In this document: positions 5,491 through 14,280 of the stretch, piece by piece | Position numbering within the stretch: the stretch's first letter is position 1 | Layout: every line of letters begins with the position of its first letter | NCBI RefSeq assembly: GCF_003122365.1 | Contig: NZ_CP029254.1 | Coordinates: forward strand, 1,928,501 to 1,992,500 | Length of the DNA stretch: 64,000 nt | DNA from: Streptomyces spongiicola | GTDB lineage: Bacteria > Actinomycetota > Actinomycetes > Streptomycetales > Streptomycetaceae | Direction of reading: 5' to 3' | Translations under genes and position numbers: made by a program | Notes under the pieces: generated by a model | The model's input: the letters and a program-made list of their open reading frames with translations, nothing else | Told to the model about the DNA's origin: nothing | The model's database searches: none

Positions 5491-8211
5491 TCAGCTCCGC
5501 TCCCGGTCGTCGACCCGCGCCGGGCGGGCGAAGTGCACGCAGTGCTCGACCACCCGGGCGTCCGGTTCCGCCACTGCCGGGCGCAGCGGCAGGCACTCGG
5601 TGAACACCACCACCGTTTCCGGCCGTTCGGTCAGGCGGTCCAGCAGGTCGAGGCCGGTGGAGGAGGCGAAGGCCAGCCACAGGGGCTTACGGGCCCTGTC
5701 CCCGCGCCGCGGGACGCCGCTCTCACCCCTGACGTACACCTCGGCGGGCATGCCGTGTCCGCGCCGCCACGCGTCCGTCCGCTCCAGGAAGTCCGCCGTC
5801 TCCTCGCCCGGTTCCCGGCGCGGCACCTCGGACGCCTCCATCCGCCACCGCGCCCGCCGAACCGCCGCACCCGCCACGACGCGCCGGGCCGACACCGTGT
5901 GCCCCGTCTCCGCCGGGTCGTCCGGGCGGGTGCCGTCGGCGAGGCCCGGGGGCAGCCACCAGGGGTCCGCCAGGACGAGCAGGAACCGGGCCGCTCCGCC
6001 GACCAGATGGCGCGGGACGGTGCCGAGGTAGACGGGTGCCACCGGCGTACCGCTGCGGCGTCGCAGCTCCAGCGCGTTCGCCCGGCTGTCGTGCGCCAGT
6101 TCCAGTTCGTCCAGCGGTACGCACGGACCGGACCCGCGCGGCGCGGTGGGCCAGTGCAGCGACGTGGGGAGGACTCCGCAGCTGTCCCCCTGGAGGGGGT
6201 TGACCTCGCGGGCCGGGACGAACTCCAGGCACTCGGCGTCCGGATGCAGCGTGCGCACCCAGGCGCGGAGCCGTTCGGCGAAGCCGGCCCCGCGCGGACC
6301 CCCGGCGGAGTCGTACAGCCGGTGGAAGCGGGCGACCAGCCCGCCCGTACCCGACGAGACCTGGTTGACGACGAGGAGCGGGCCGCCGTCTCGCTCCTCG
6401 CAGTCCTGGTAGACGACCGCGACCGAGGGCAGGCAACTCGACCGCCCCGGACGGGCGGGGCGCGCCGTGCCGGGGGTGGGGCCGAGAGGGGCTCCGGGGT
6501 CCCCGGTGCCGGCGGGAGCACCGGGAGCACCGGGAGCACCGGGAGCACCGGGCCCGCCGGGAGCACCGGTACCAGCGGGAGCACCGGAGTCCCCGGGCCC
6601 GCCGGGAGCACAGGTGCCGGCGGGCCGGCCGGGGGCACCGGGCCCGCCGGGCACTCCGAACGCGGACAGCTCCTGGAAGAAGCCGAACACGTCGTCGCAG
6701 ACACCGTCCGGGCCGAACCGCGCCACGAACGCGTCGGTGAGCGCCTGGTACTCGGGAGACACCCGCAGGCTGTCGCACGCGGCCCCGGCATGGCGCCGCA
6801 GCACCGCGGCCCGCTCGTCGTCCCGGGCGCGGACCGGGAGGGCGCCCGCCCGGTCCTCGTAGACCAGGGTCACCTCGCGCAGCGGCCAGTCGTCCGCCGC
6901 GCCGAGCACGTCGAGGGCCTCCTCCAGCGCTTCGCGCAGCCGCACCAGGCCGGCGGCGCGGGCCGCCGGGCCGCCCCCGGCGATGGCCGCCAGCTCGGCC
7001 GTCGCGGTCAGCAGCAGCCCGGCCACCCGGCGGTCCGACGGATCGGGGGACGCGGCCAGTGCCGCGGCGACCCAGTCCGGGAGCCGGTCCTGCGGACAGG
7101 GGTCGTCGACGTCCAGCAGACCGGCCTCCAGATACCGGCCCAGCCGGACGGCGGGCAGCCCCCGCGGATCCCGCAGGGCGGCGAACAGGTCCTCCCTTCC
7201 GCGGGCGTCCAGGACCTCGTCGTCCGACCAGGCCCAGCCGTCCGTCACCGACTGCCTGGGCTCACTCAGCCGGGCGATGGGGCCCGCGGCGCGCAGGGAG
7301 CCGTTGACCCGCCAGCGGACCAGGCCGCGCACCCCGTCGCGGACCGCCGCGGCCCGCAGCAGCACCCGGCCGACCAGGGGGTGCAGGCAGACCCGGACCC
7401 GTGCGCCGTGGTCCGCTCCCGGGACGGCGACATGGGTGAGCGACGACAGCGGGCTGGCCTTGAGCGCGGACCGTACGGCGTATCCGTAGGCGGTGAGGCG
7501 CTCCCCCCGGTCCAGCGGCCGCCCGCCCGGCTGCCGCACCCGGCGGGAGAACACGGGTGAGACCAGCGCCAGCGCGCCGGACACCGCGGGCAGGCCCATG
7601 AGGTGCCGCAGCGTCCGCTCCTCGGCCGCCTCCGCGGCCCCGGCGCGCAGCCGCAGCAGCTGCCGCAGCCCGGCGAGGGCCCGGGCGCGTTCCGCCCAGC
7701 GATCCAGTGCCGAGGTCTCCCTCCCCGTCGGCGCGAGTACCCCGCGGACCTGCGCGAGCAGCTCCGGCGCCACCGGGTCCGGCCGTCCGGCGTGCGCGGC
7801 CCTCCGCCAGCGCAGCACCGACCGGCGCGCGCCGGTGGTCGGCATCAGCGGTACGGCGTCGTACAGCAGTCCGGTCACCGCCGGTGCGAGGGCGGCCAGT
7901 TCCCGGCGGGCCGCGGCGATCCGGTCCAGGACCTCGGCGACCTGCCCGGCCGCCAGGGGTGCCACGTCGGCTGCCGGCAGCCCGGCGACCCTGCTCAGCG
8001 CCGGGCCCTCGGCCAGGAGGTGTCCGGCGGCGGGTGCGTCCGCGGCCTGCGCCGCGGTCGCGGGACGCGGTGCCACCGCCGGGGCCTGCGCCGGGGTGGA
8101 AGACCTGGCCACCGCCGGGGCCTGCGCCGGGGCCACCGCCGGGGGTGGGGGCGAGGCCGGGGGCTGCGTCGAGGCCGGGGCCGGTTGCTGCCTCTCGGTC
8201 GAGGTCGTCAT
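5491..8211 (-). CDS. LanB N-terminal (glutamyl-tRNA-dependent) dehydratase subunit
   Basis: A 906-aa protein matching the glutamylation part of lantibiotic dehydratases, which uses Glu-tRNA to glutamylate Ser/Thr of the peptide. Family-like parts include the PLMPTTGARRSVLRWRR region, FSRRVRQPGGRPL, YAVRSALKASPLSSLTHVA, and a C-terminal LWLAFASSTGLDLLDRL. Residues 1-60 are a Pro/Ala repeat (APAQAPAVA). A glycine-rich, collagen-like GAP/GPG insertion lies near residues 515-590 (6440-6665). The ATG at 8211 overlaps the upstream stop by 1 nt (TGATG). The C-terminal elimination domain is missing here and is supplied by the next gene, as in thiopeptide and goadsporin clusters. Confidence 0.87.
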   Translation of the reverse strand: MTTSTERQQPAPASTQPPASPPPPAVAPAQAPAVARSSTPAQAPAVAPRPATAAQAADAPAAGHLLAEGPALSRVAGLPAADVAPLAAGQVAEVLDRIAAARRELAALAPAVTGLLYDAVPLMPTTGARRSVLRWRRAAHAGRPDPVAPELLAQVRGVLAPTGRETSALDRWAERARALAGLRQLLRLRAGAAEAAEERTLRHLMGLPAVSGALALVSPVFSRRVRQPGGRPLDRGERLTAYGYAVRSALKASPLSSLTHVAVPGADHGARVRVCLHPLVGRVLLRAAAVRDGVRGLVRWRVNGSLRAAGPIARLSEPRQSVTDGWAWSDDEVLDARGREDLFAALRDPRGLPAVRLGRYLEAGLLDVDDPCPQDRLPDWVAAALAASPDPSDRRVAGLLLTATAELAAIAGGGPAARAAGLVRLREALEEALDVLGAADDWPLREVTLVYEDRAGALPVRARDDERAAVLRRHAGAACDSLRVSPEYQALTDAFVARFGPDGVCDDVFGFFQELSAFGVPGGPGAPGRPAGTCAPGGPGDSGAPAGTGAPGGPGAPGAPGAPGAPAGTGDPGAPLGPTPGTARPARPGRSSCLPSVAVVYQDCEERDGGPLLVVNQVSSGTGGLVARFHRLYDSAGGPRGAGFAERLRAWVRTLHPDAECLEFVPAREVNPLQGDSCGVLPTSLHWPTAPRGSGPCVPLDELELAHDSRANALELRRRSGTPVAPVYLGTVPRHLVGGAARFLLVLADPWWLPPGLADGTRPDDPAETGHTVSARRVVAGAAVRRARWRMEASEVPRREPGEETADFLERTDAWRRGHGMPAEVYVRGESGVPRRGDRARKPLWLAFASSTGLDLLDRLTERPETVVVFTECLPLRPAVAEPDARVVEHCVHFARPARVDDRERS
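6440..6665 (-). repeat. Collagen-like Gly-rich insertion inside the LanB gene
   Basis: Reiterated GGGAGCACC/GGGCCCGCC units encode GAPGAPGAPGAPAGTG and related Gly-Pro-Ala strings. They split the dehydratase domain between FFQELSAFG and the conserved SVAVVYQDC segment. The reading frame is kept throughout. It is best explained as a microsatellite expansion in a surface loop. Confidence 0.85.
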
Positions 8212-9350
8212 CACGCGCCCCCGAACAGCACCAGCAGGGAGCGTACGCAGAACACCGCGACGAGCAGCGCGTACGCCAGGCACACGACGCCGAACACCTG
8301 GTAGCGCAACTGCCGGGAGCGGCTCCGGACGGCGAGCCAGCTCGGCGGCGGCTCCCGCAGCACCCGGCACCGCAGAGCGGTGAAGGCGCGCGAGCGCAGG
8401 TTCAGTGTGCCCATCGCCGACTCCAGCGCGTGGTAGCCGTCGGTGGGGAGCAGCGGGTTGAGGTTCGCCAGCAACAGGCCGATCTGAATCCAGACCATCA
8501 GCACGCAGAGCTGCCCGAACCGGCCCTCGGCGTACATCGACAGCGCCGACCAGCCACCCAGCCACAGCACGTCCTGGGCCACTCCGGCCAGGGCGATGAC
8601 CACCCGGGACCCGCGGCCGGGAAGCCGGTGGGCGTCGGTGCGGTCCACATAGGCCACGGGAACCAGGTAGAAGAGGAGACCGACGCCGATCTCCCGGACG
8701 GGGACGCCGTAGTAGCGGCAGGCCAGTCCGTGGGCCAGTTCGTGCAGCGCGGTCTGGAGCAGCATGCTGGAGACGACGATCGTCCAGCCCCACACCGGGA
8801 GGGACAGGTCCGGCCCGCCGGACGCGAGGGGAGCGGCGAGCACCGACCCCGCGCCCCACACCGCGAAGACGGCGGCGGCCAGCCAGAGGACGCCGAACGG
8901 GAGCGGTGCGCGGCGGAGCAGCGCGGCGGGCGGGTCCAGCACGGCGCTGACCCCGGAGCCCACCAGCGGCCGGCGAGGCATGTGGCTGCGGCGCGCGAAA
9001 CGCACGGCCGAGGTGTCCCGGCCGCCGTCCGGCGGCACGGTGAGCAGCCCGGCGGCGCGCAGTTCCCCGAGGAAGTCCAGCACCACCTGCCGGGTGGAAC
9101 CGTCACCGCCTCCCGTGCGCGAGGCGCGGGCGGCGAACTCCCGCCCGGTCATGGATCCGTCGAGGGCCGTGAGGATCGCGGCCCCGCTCTTCGACAGCCG
9201 GGTGTAGTGGCCGCTGACCGGGTCGTAGGCGAGCGGTTCGTGGTGCAGGCCCTCGGTGATCTCGACGTCGGGGCGCATGGCCGGGCGCTCGGTGTCGAGC
9301 CAGGACGGCTCCGCGCTGCCGGAGGCGACGCCGGCGGACGGGGCGGCCAT
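8211..9350 (-). CDS. RRE-M50 fusion: site-2-type membrane metalloprotease
   Basis: A 379-aa protein. Residues about 25-105 look like a PqqD-type RiPP recognition element (EPLAYDPVSGHYTRLSKSG, then FLGELRAAGLL). The rest is an integral-membrane M50 peptidase with HELAHG near residue 200 and NLNPLLPTDG near residue 295, the two zinc-ligand motifs of site-2 proteases. Several hydrophobic spans surround them. Such a fusion could bind the conserved leader and cut it at the membrane, or act in immunity; both are inferred. The start and stop each overlap neighbours by 1 nt (TGATG), so it is fully embedded in the operon. No ABC exporter is present, which makes this the only membrane component of the cluster. 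Confidence 0.82.
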   Translation of the reverse strand: MAAPSAGVASGSAEPSWLDTERPAMRPDVEITEGLHHEPLAYDPVSGHYTRLSKSGAAILTALDGSMTGREFAARASRTGGGDGSTRQVVLDFLGELRAAGLLTVPPDGGRDTSAVRFARRSHMPRRPLVGSGVSAVLDPPAALLRRAPLPFGVLWLAAAVFAVWGAGSVLAAPLASGGPDLSLPVWGWTIVVSSMLLQTALHELAHGLACRYYGVPVREIGVGLLFYLVPVAYVDRTDAHRLPGRGSRVVIALAGVAQDVLWLGGWSALSMYAEGRFGQLCVLMVWIQIGLLLANLNPLLPTDGYHALESAMGTLNLRSRAFTALRCRVLREPPPSWLAVRSRSRQLRYQVFGVVCLAYALLVAVFCVRSLLVLFGGA

Positions 9351-10303
9351 CACCGCTCCCCGGTACGGTCGGCCAGGGCCGATACCTGCGCCGGGGCCGA
9401 TACCTGCGCCGGGGCCGATACCTGGGCCGGGGCCGATACCTGGGCCTGAGCCCGGGTTTGGGGCTGAGCCTGAGCCTGGGCTTGGGCCTGGGCCTGGGCC
9501 TGGGGCCGAGCCTGGGCCTGGGCCTGGGTCGGCCGGGCCCGGTGGGGGGACCCGAGGGCCAGTCCGATCAGCTGTGCCCGGCCGGACCCGTCGATGCCCA
9601 GATGGGTGCGTCCCGCCGCACCGAGCACACCGGCGAACACGGAGCCGGCGGCTCCGAGGGAGAGGGCCGCGAGCCAGGTGGCGTGGGCCAGCGCCGCGCC
9701 GCGTGCCAGCAGCAGCCGGTGGCCACCCGCCCCGTGCCGTTCGGCGGTCGCCGCGAGGTCGCCGTGGACCACCACGAGAGCCGGTGCATCGCCGAACTCC
9801 AGTTGCAGCACCAGGTCGGCGAGCGGCGGAAGGTCGCGCGGCTCGGGCTCCAGCCGCCGTGCCCCGGGGACATAGTGGTGGCAGCCGTCGGGAACGCCCA
9901 GGAGCCGCTGGACCAGTACGGTCGCGGACGGCGCCGGGAGGGTGGGGAAGGCCGGCCGCCACAGGCGCTCGTCCTGCTCGAAGGCGTAACCGAGGGCCCG
10001 GACGAGGACGTCACCGTCCATGGGTTCGGGTGCCCAGTGCCGCTGGGCGGTGCGGCGGCGCAGCGCCTGGACGGGGTCGCCGGGCAGCGGGGGAACCGCT
10101 CCGGGCCGGAACCCGGTGCCTGTGCCAGTGCCGGTGCCGGTGCCGGTGCCGGACACCGTGGCGGCGGGGGACACCGTGGCGGCGGGGACGGTCGGCGTGG
10201 TGGGTGGCCTGGTGCGTGGCGTGGTGCGTGGTGCGTGGTGCGGTGCGGTGGGCGGTGCGGCCAGCAGCTCCTCGGTGAGGCGGGCCGTGTCGATCAGCGG
10301 CAC
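9350..10303 (-). CDS. Second nitroreductase/SagB-like flavoprotein, diverged
   Basis: A 317-aa protein with a weak nitroreductase-fold signature: ALRRRTAQRHWAPEPM near residue 80 (compare the usual start of nitroreductases) and AHATWLAALSLGAAG near the end of the domain. RiPP SagB-type members oxidise azolines to azoles with FMN. This copy is short and its FMN-binding residues are not obvious, so it may be a partner subunit or act on another step. It has a GTGTGTG tract near residue 55 and a long AQAQ/VSAPAQ repeat tail. It starts with GTG, overlapping the upstream gene by 10 nt, with GGGAG upstream. Confidence 0.68.
   Translation of the reverse strand: MPLIDTARLTEELLAAPPTAPHHAPRTTPRTRPPTTPTVPAATVSPAATVSGTGTGTGTGTGTGFRPGAVPPLPGDPVQALRRRTAQRHWAPEPMDGDVLVRALGYAFEQDERLWRPAFPTLPAPSATVLVQRLLGVPDGCHHYVPGARRLEPEPRDLPPLADLVLQLEFGDAPALVVVHGDLAATAERHGAGGHRLLLARGAALAHATWLAALSLGAAGSVFAGVLGAAGRTHLGIDGSGRAQLIGLALGSPHRARPTQAQAQARPQAQAQAQAQAQAQPQTRAQAQVSAPAQVSAPAQVSAPAQVSALADRTGER
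9362..9530 (-). repeat. 18-bp and 6-bp repeats at the 3' end of the flavoprotein gene
   Basis: Four to five copies of an 18-bp unit (GATACCTGCGCCGGGGCC and a GATACCTGGGCC variant) encode VSAPAQ. They run into a hexamer tract GGCCTG/GGGCCT encoding AQAQAQ. Together they form a disordered C-terminal tail of about 55 residues. Confidence 0.85.
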
Positions 10304-12054
10304 GAGCCGCTCCCTTCGTCGTGGAGCCGAACGGCGGCGGTGATGAGCGCGGGCCCGGCGGCGCCCACGAGGAGTTCCCGGTGCCGTTGCAGGGGATGGG
10401 GGTCGAGCAGCCCGTGCGCCAGCCCGATCGCCCGGGCCGTGAGAGCGAGCTGGGCCAGCGCGCACCCGGTGTCGAGGTTCCCCACGCGGTAGGCGAAGGG
10501 GCCGTACTTCCGGGCGACGCGGCCGACGTCCGAGGCGAGGACCAGATGCACACCGGGCCGTGTCCCGCCGTCCTCGGATTCGGCGCCCAGCGCCGCGAGG
10601 AGGGTGCCGAGGTGTTCGGTGTGGGGGTGCATGGCGGTGAGCGCGTGGTCGGCGGCGTCGTAGTAGTGGACGCCGTCGGGGAGGCCGGGGACGTCCCGGA
10701 GCAGCGCGTAGACATGGGGCGAGCCCAGGTTGCCGCCGGTCGGCGCCCATCTGTTGACCCGGGTGGGGTCGGTGGACTCCCCCTCGTCGCCGGGGCCGCG
10801 CAGCCCGGCGGTGAAGCGCATCAGGGCCGCCAGGGCCTCCGGCCACGGTGGCGGTTCCGCGTCGGCGGTGAGCTTCTCCAGGTTCGCCAGGGACGCGTCG
10901 GGCAGCGGAAGCCGCGGGTTGTTGGGGTATCTCAGCCGCTCGAACTGGAGCCCGACGTTCTCCGGGCGGAAGTGGTGCTGGTGCGCCTTGGGGTTGACCA
11001 GATGCCGGGGAGGGAAGGCCACGGCGTGCTCGTAGTGCAGCGGCCCGTCCTCCTGCGGGAGGCCGTCGCGGCCCTCGGCCGTCGGGTAGCAGGTGCGGCA
11101 GCCGACTTCGGGGGTCAGCTTGTGGGTGGTGGTGGACAGGTCCGCGAGGTCCACCACGAGCCGCCCGCCGAGCGACTGGACCGGCTCGCCCCGCAGCAGC
11201 AGGGCCCGCAGCTCCTCGGCGATCAGTCCGGCCGCGGTCACCGCGCCCGGGGTGGCGGCCGCGTCCAGGAACCCCTCGGGCGGCAGGGGCCGGGGCGCGA
11301 CGGCGTTGCGGGCGCAGTGCGCGCAGGCGGTCGCCGACGGGTCCACCAGGGGCCCCACGGCCACCCGTCCGTCCCGCTCGTCCGCCAGCAGCAGCCGGCT
11401 GCCGCGCCGGGCGCTCTCCTCGACGATCCGGTCGACCGTCGCGCGGGGCGCCGCGAGGTCGGCCACGACCAGTGCGTCCTCGGGCACCCCCTCGCCGGGC
11501 GCGAGCGGGAGCACATCGGTGATCCCCAGGTCGGCCAGCGCCGTCCGCAGGGGCTGCCACCAGGACGCCCGTACGCTCAACCGCACCCGGGCCCGTGCCG
11601 CGGCGAGCGCCGCATGGCTGGAGTGGGGGTGGACGCGGGCGCAGTCCAGCGTCCGCGACATCCAGACCGCGGCCGGCTCCGACGGCCCCTCGCCCTCCGG
11701 TGGGGGTACGGTCTGCGCCGCGTCCTCCAGCACCCCGGCGAAGTAGAGGGTGGCGACGGCCTGGTGGACGGCCGACTCGCTCCATCCGGTCGCCCGGGCC
11801 AGCCCGGCGATGTCCCGGCTGCCGTCCAGGAGGGGCAGCAGGATCCGCCGGAGGACCGAGGCCGAGGCGCCGCGCAGATGCTGGCGTTCGGCGCCTCCGT
11901 CGATGACCACGCCGTCCGGTGTGTCGACCACGTGGAGCCCCCGGCAGAGCTGCGGGCGGGCGGGAAGTCGGAACTGGGGATCGGTGCTCACGGCCGCGGC
12001 GACGACCGCCGCGGGCGTGCCGCGCTGTCCCGGCTCGCCGGCGAGGGCGCTCAC
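10294..12054 (-). CDS. E1-like (ocin-ThiF type) protein fused to SagB-type azoline dehydrogenase
   Basis: A 586-aa fusion. Residues about 25-115 resemble an RRE winged helix (LLPLLDGSRDIAGLARATGW). Two CxxC pairs (C244/C247 and C319/C322) give a structural zinc site as in E1-like cyclodehydratase partners. From about residue 335 it is a nitroreductase/SagB-type flavoprotein (NRWAPTGGNLGSPHVY, RVGNLDTGCALAQLALTARA). It would present the peptide to YcaO and oxidise azolines to azoles. The GTG start overlaps the previous stop (GTGA) with GGGAGG upstream. Its own zinc tetrad duplicates that of the preceding 219-aa gene. Confidence 0.8.
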   Translation of the reverse strand: MSALAGEPGQRGTPAAVVAAAVSTDPQFRLPARPQLCRGLHVVDTPDGVVIDGGAERQHLRGASASVLRRILLPLLDGSRDIAGLARATGWSESAVHQAVATLYFAGVLEDAAQTVPPPEGEGPSEPAAVWMSRTLDCARVHPHSSHAALAAARARVRLSVRASWWQPLRTALADLGITDVLPLAPGEGVPEDALVVADLAAPRATVDRIVEESARRGSRLLLADERDGRVAVGPLVDPSATACAHCARNAVAPRPLPPEGFLDAAATPGAVTAAGLIAEELRALLLRGEPVQSLGGRLVVDLADLSTTTHKLTPEVGCRTCYPTAEGRDGLPQEDGPLHYEHAVAFPPRHLVNPKAHQHHFRPENVGLQFERLRYPNNPRLPLPDASLANLEKLTADAEPPPWPEALAALMRFTAGLRGPGDEGESTDPTRVNRWAPTGGNLGSPHVYALLRDVPGLPDGVHYYDAADHALTAMHPHTEHLGTLLAALGAESEDGGTRPGVHLVLASDVGRVARKYGPFAYRVGNLDTGCALAQLALTARAIGLAHGLLDPHPLQRHRELLVGAAGPALITAAVRLHDEGSGSCR

Positions 12055-12710
12055 CGCTCGCCTCCCGCCGCGGTGCCGGTGGCCAGCGGCAGCTCGTCGG
12101 CGAGCCACCGCCATCCGTCGTCGGGGTCCACCGGCGCCCCGCACTCCTCGCAGCCGTGGACGCCGATGACCGTGTCGGAGAACAGCGACCGGCTCAGCAT
12201 GTTGTAGAAGGTCACCTGCCCGGGTACGGCTCCGTCGCCGGTGCGGTAGCGGGTGAGGAGGTCCACGGCGAGACCGGCCGCGATCATGGCCTGCGCGTCG
12301 GTGAACCCGGCGATCCCGTGGCCTGGGTCGGCCGACCTCGACTGCTGCAGGGCCCGGGAGACCTCGCGCCCCCGCTCGTGCTGGGTCCGGCGCCGGGTGT
12401 AGCAGGAGTGGCAGGGGCCCTCGCCCGGCACGACCAGGGGGCCGACCCTGATGAGGGGGAACTCCTGGACGACCGGGAGCCAGGTCGTGCGGCACGCGCT
12501 GTGCAGCCGGGCGACCCCCTCCAGGAGGGTGGGTTCGTCCCGCCAGAGGGCGAGCACGCGGAGCGCGGTGTGGGGCCACTCCGCGGACCGGGTCCCGAGG
12601 GCGTCTGCGGTGGCGGAGGGCCAGTCGGTGAGAGCGGTCAGGTGGTCGGCGACCCTCCTGCCGAACGTCCCGGTCCACAGGATGTGCGCGGGTGCGGTGG
12701 TGAACGGCAC
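12051..12710 (-). CDS. Short E1-like cyclodehydratase partner
   Basis: A 219-aa protein resembling the C-terminal ThiF-like part of E1-like proteins in azole RiPP clusters. It has two Cys pairs, C100/C103 (PCHSCYTRRR) and C187/C190 (CEECGAP), the usual structural zinc ligands. No nucleotide-binding GxGxxG is apparent, as expected for the RiPP versions. It starts with GTG 12 nt after the YcaO stop, behind AGGAGA. It probably forms the cyclodehydratase complex with YcaO. Whether it or the following fusion protein binds the leader is not clear. Confidence 0.75.
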   Translation of the reverse strand: MPFTTAPAHILWTGTFGRRVADHLTALTDWPSATADALGTRSAEWPHTALRVLALWRDEPTLLEGVARLHSACRTTWLPVVQEFPLIRVGPLVVPGEGPCHSCYTRRRTQHERGREVSRALQQSRSADPGHGIAGFTDAQAMIAAGLAVDLLTRYRTGDGAVPGQVTFYNMLSRSLFSDTVIGVHGCEECGAPVDPDDGWRWLADELPLATGTAAGGER

Positions 12711-12722
12711 GGCGGTTCTCTC

Positions 12723-14087
12723 CTAGGCGAAGGGCTGCGGGTGGGGGTTGAGTTCGTGTTCCGGGTGGCTGGTGAGCCCCATCGCGACCGGTGCCCGGTA
12801 GAGCCGGGGGTGCGCCAGGTAGCGGTTGCGGTGCACGAAGGACAGCGGCATCAGCTGGGGTACGACGACCCGTACCGAGCGGAGCCCGGCGCGCCGGGCC
12901 TCGTCCGTCGTCAGCTCCACGGCGATCACCTCCGCTTCCACCGCGGCCAGCCGCTCCACCAGCCAGGACAGCTGCCGTTCCGGAGGGCCGGCCGGCGCCC
13001 GCGGCAGATCACCGGGCACCCGGGTGGCGCGCTGCCCGCCCAGCAGGAAGTCGAAGGCCCCGCGCCGCTCGGGACGCCCCATGTGGATCGCGCCGTGCAG
13101 CACACTGGTGAAGTCCCGCGGGTCCCCGGGGACGCTGTGCGGGGCCTGCAGGGCGATACGCGAGGAGGCCGCCTCCCGGTAGATCTTGCGGATGACCTCG
13201 GCGGGGTCGGTCCCGGTCGCACACATCACCAGCTGGCCCAGGGTGTCGTTGTGGTCGCTGAGCACGACCGCGTAGACCGTGGGGACGCCCACGTCCGTGG
13301 TGGCGTCGTAGAAGCGGTACTCGACGAAGCCGTCCCTGACCCGCCGGTGCTGCTCCCGCAGGGACGGCTCGCCGGTGACGTCGATCTCCGGCAGTTCGAG
13401 GCGCTGGAGCCACACCATTGCGATCGCGTCGCGTTCGATCGCCTCGCAGACACCGTTCACCAGCGCCTGATGCAGATCCGAGTGGATCGCGCAGCCGGTC
13501 GAGATGGGGTTGGCGATCCGCTCCCCCATCGCCTCGTGCGCGGTGAACAGCCAGACGTAGGACGCGGGGATCCAGACCGGGCGGCCGCGGGTGAGCGACC
13601 AGCCGCGCACCCAGCGCTGCGGCAGCGAACCGTCGGGGCGGATCAGCCAGTTCGCCTCGTCGGACAGCTCCGTCTCCGAGCAGCGCGGGAGCGCGTCCAG
13701 GTCGACCGCCTCGTCGCCGAGTTCGTCCGCGGTCGCCCAGCGCACCAGTTGCGGCTGGTAGAAGGAGTTGGTGTAGCGCTCCAGGGCCTCGGCGACACTG
13801 ATCAGCCGGGCCCGCTCGGCGTCGGTTCCGCCTCCGGCGCCGTCCAGCCCCTGAGGTTGGGCGGGGGTGTCGGACCAGAGGGCGGTGGGGTCGCCGATGG
13901 ACGAGACGAAGACCGAGTACGGGGGCTCGCCCGGCAGGTTGGGAAGGAGCTGGGACCCCCGCACCGGCCGCCCGGCGGGCCCGACGACAGCCTCCAGCCG
14001 CCGGAGCCCTGCGAGGTCGTCCTCCGTCGCGCCGTCCCCCCGGTCCGCGGCGGCGGTCCGGTCGTCCCTCGCACATGCATCCAGCAC
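12723..14087 (-). CDS. YcaO-domain cyclodehydratase
   Basis: A 454-aa YcaO protein that uses ATP to cyclise Cys, Ser or Thr with the preceding backbone amide, giving azolines. Visible family motifs are SVAEALERYTN (about residues 96-106), ISTGCAIHSDLHQALVNG followed by CEAIERDAIAMVWL (about residues 193-225), and GTDPAEVIRKIYREA. The C-terminus ends NPHPQPFA, a proline-rich end like the functionally important PxP tails of other YcaO cyclodehydratases. GTG start with AGGAGG upstream. Length is normal. It heads the modification gene string and is separated from the regulator gene by the 14.3-14.8 kb minisatellite. Confidence 0.93.
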   Translation of the reverse strand: MLDACARDDRTAAADRGDGATEDDLAGLRRLEAVVGPAGRPVRGSQLLPNLPGEPPYSVFVSSIGDPTALWSDTPAQPQGLDGAGGGTDAERARLISVAEALERYTNSFYQPQLVRWATADELGDEAVDLDALPRCSETELSDEANWLIRPDGSLPQRWVRGWSLTRGRPVWIPASYVWLFTAHEAMGERIANPISTGCAIHSDLHQALVNGVCEAIERDAIAMVWLQRLELPEIDVTGEPSLREQHRRVRDGFVEYRFYDATTDVGVPTVYAVVLSDHNDTLGQLVMCATGTDPAEVIRKIYREAASSRIALQAPHSVPGDPRDFTSVLHGAIHMGRPERRGAFDFLLGGQRATRVPGDLPRAPAGPPERQLSWLVERLAAVEAEVIAVELTTDEARRAGLRSVRVVVPQLMPLSFVHRNRYLAHPRLYRAPVAMGLTSHPEHELNPHPQPFA

Positions 14088-14280
14088 TGGCTGCCTCCTG
14101 TCATCTGCGTGCGCAGCGATCGGCTGAAGCCAACCGGTGGGCCGGTGGGGGAGGCATCACGCGTCGGGGGTGAAACGCGTTCCGGGGGCCGGACGGGATG
14201 AGGGTGACGGAGCATCACCCGCCGTACGGGGCGCCGAGGCGAGCGCCCTCGCGCCGGCGGCGGCGCACCGGACGTCTGCC
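14088..14280 (-). promoter_or_regulatory. Leader region of the ycaO operon
   Basis: No coding region is supported. If the modification genes have their own promoter it must lie here or within the repeat array just upstream. No convincing -35/-10 pair was recognised. Confidence 0.3.
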
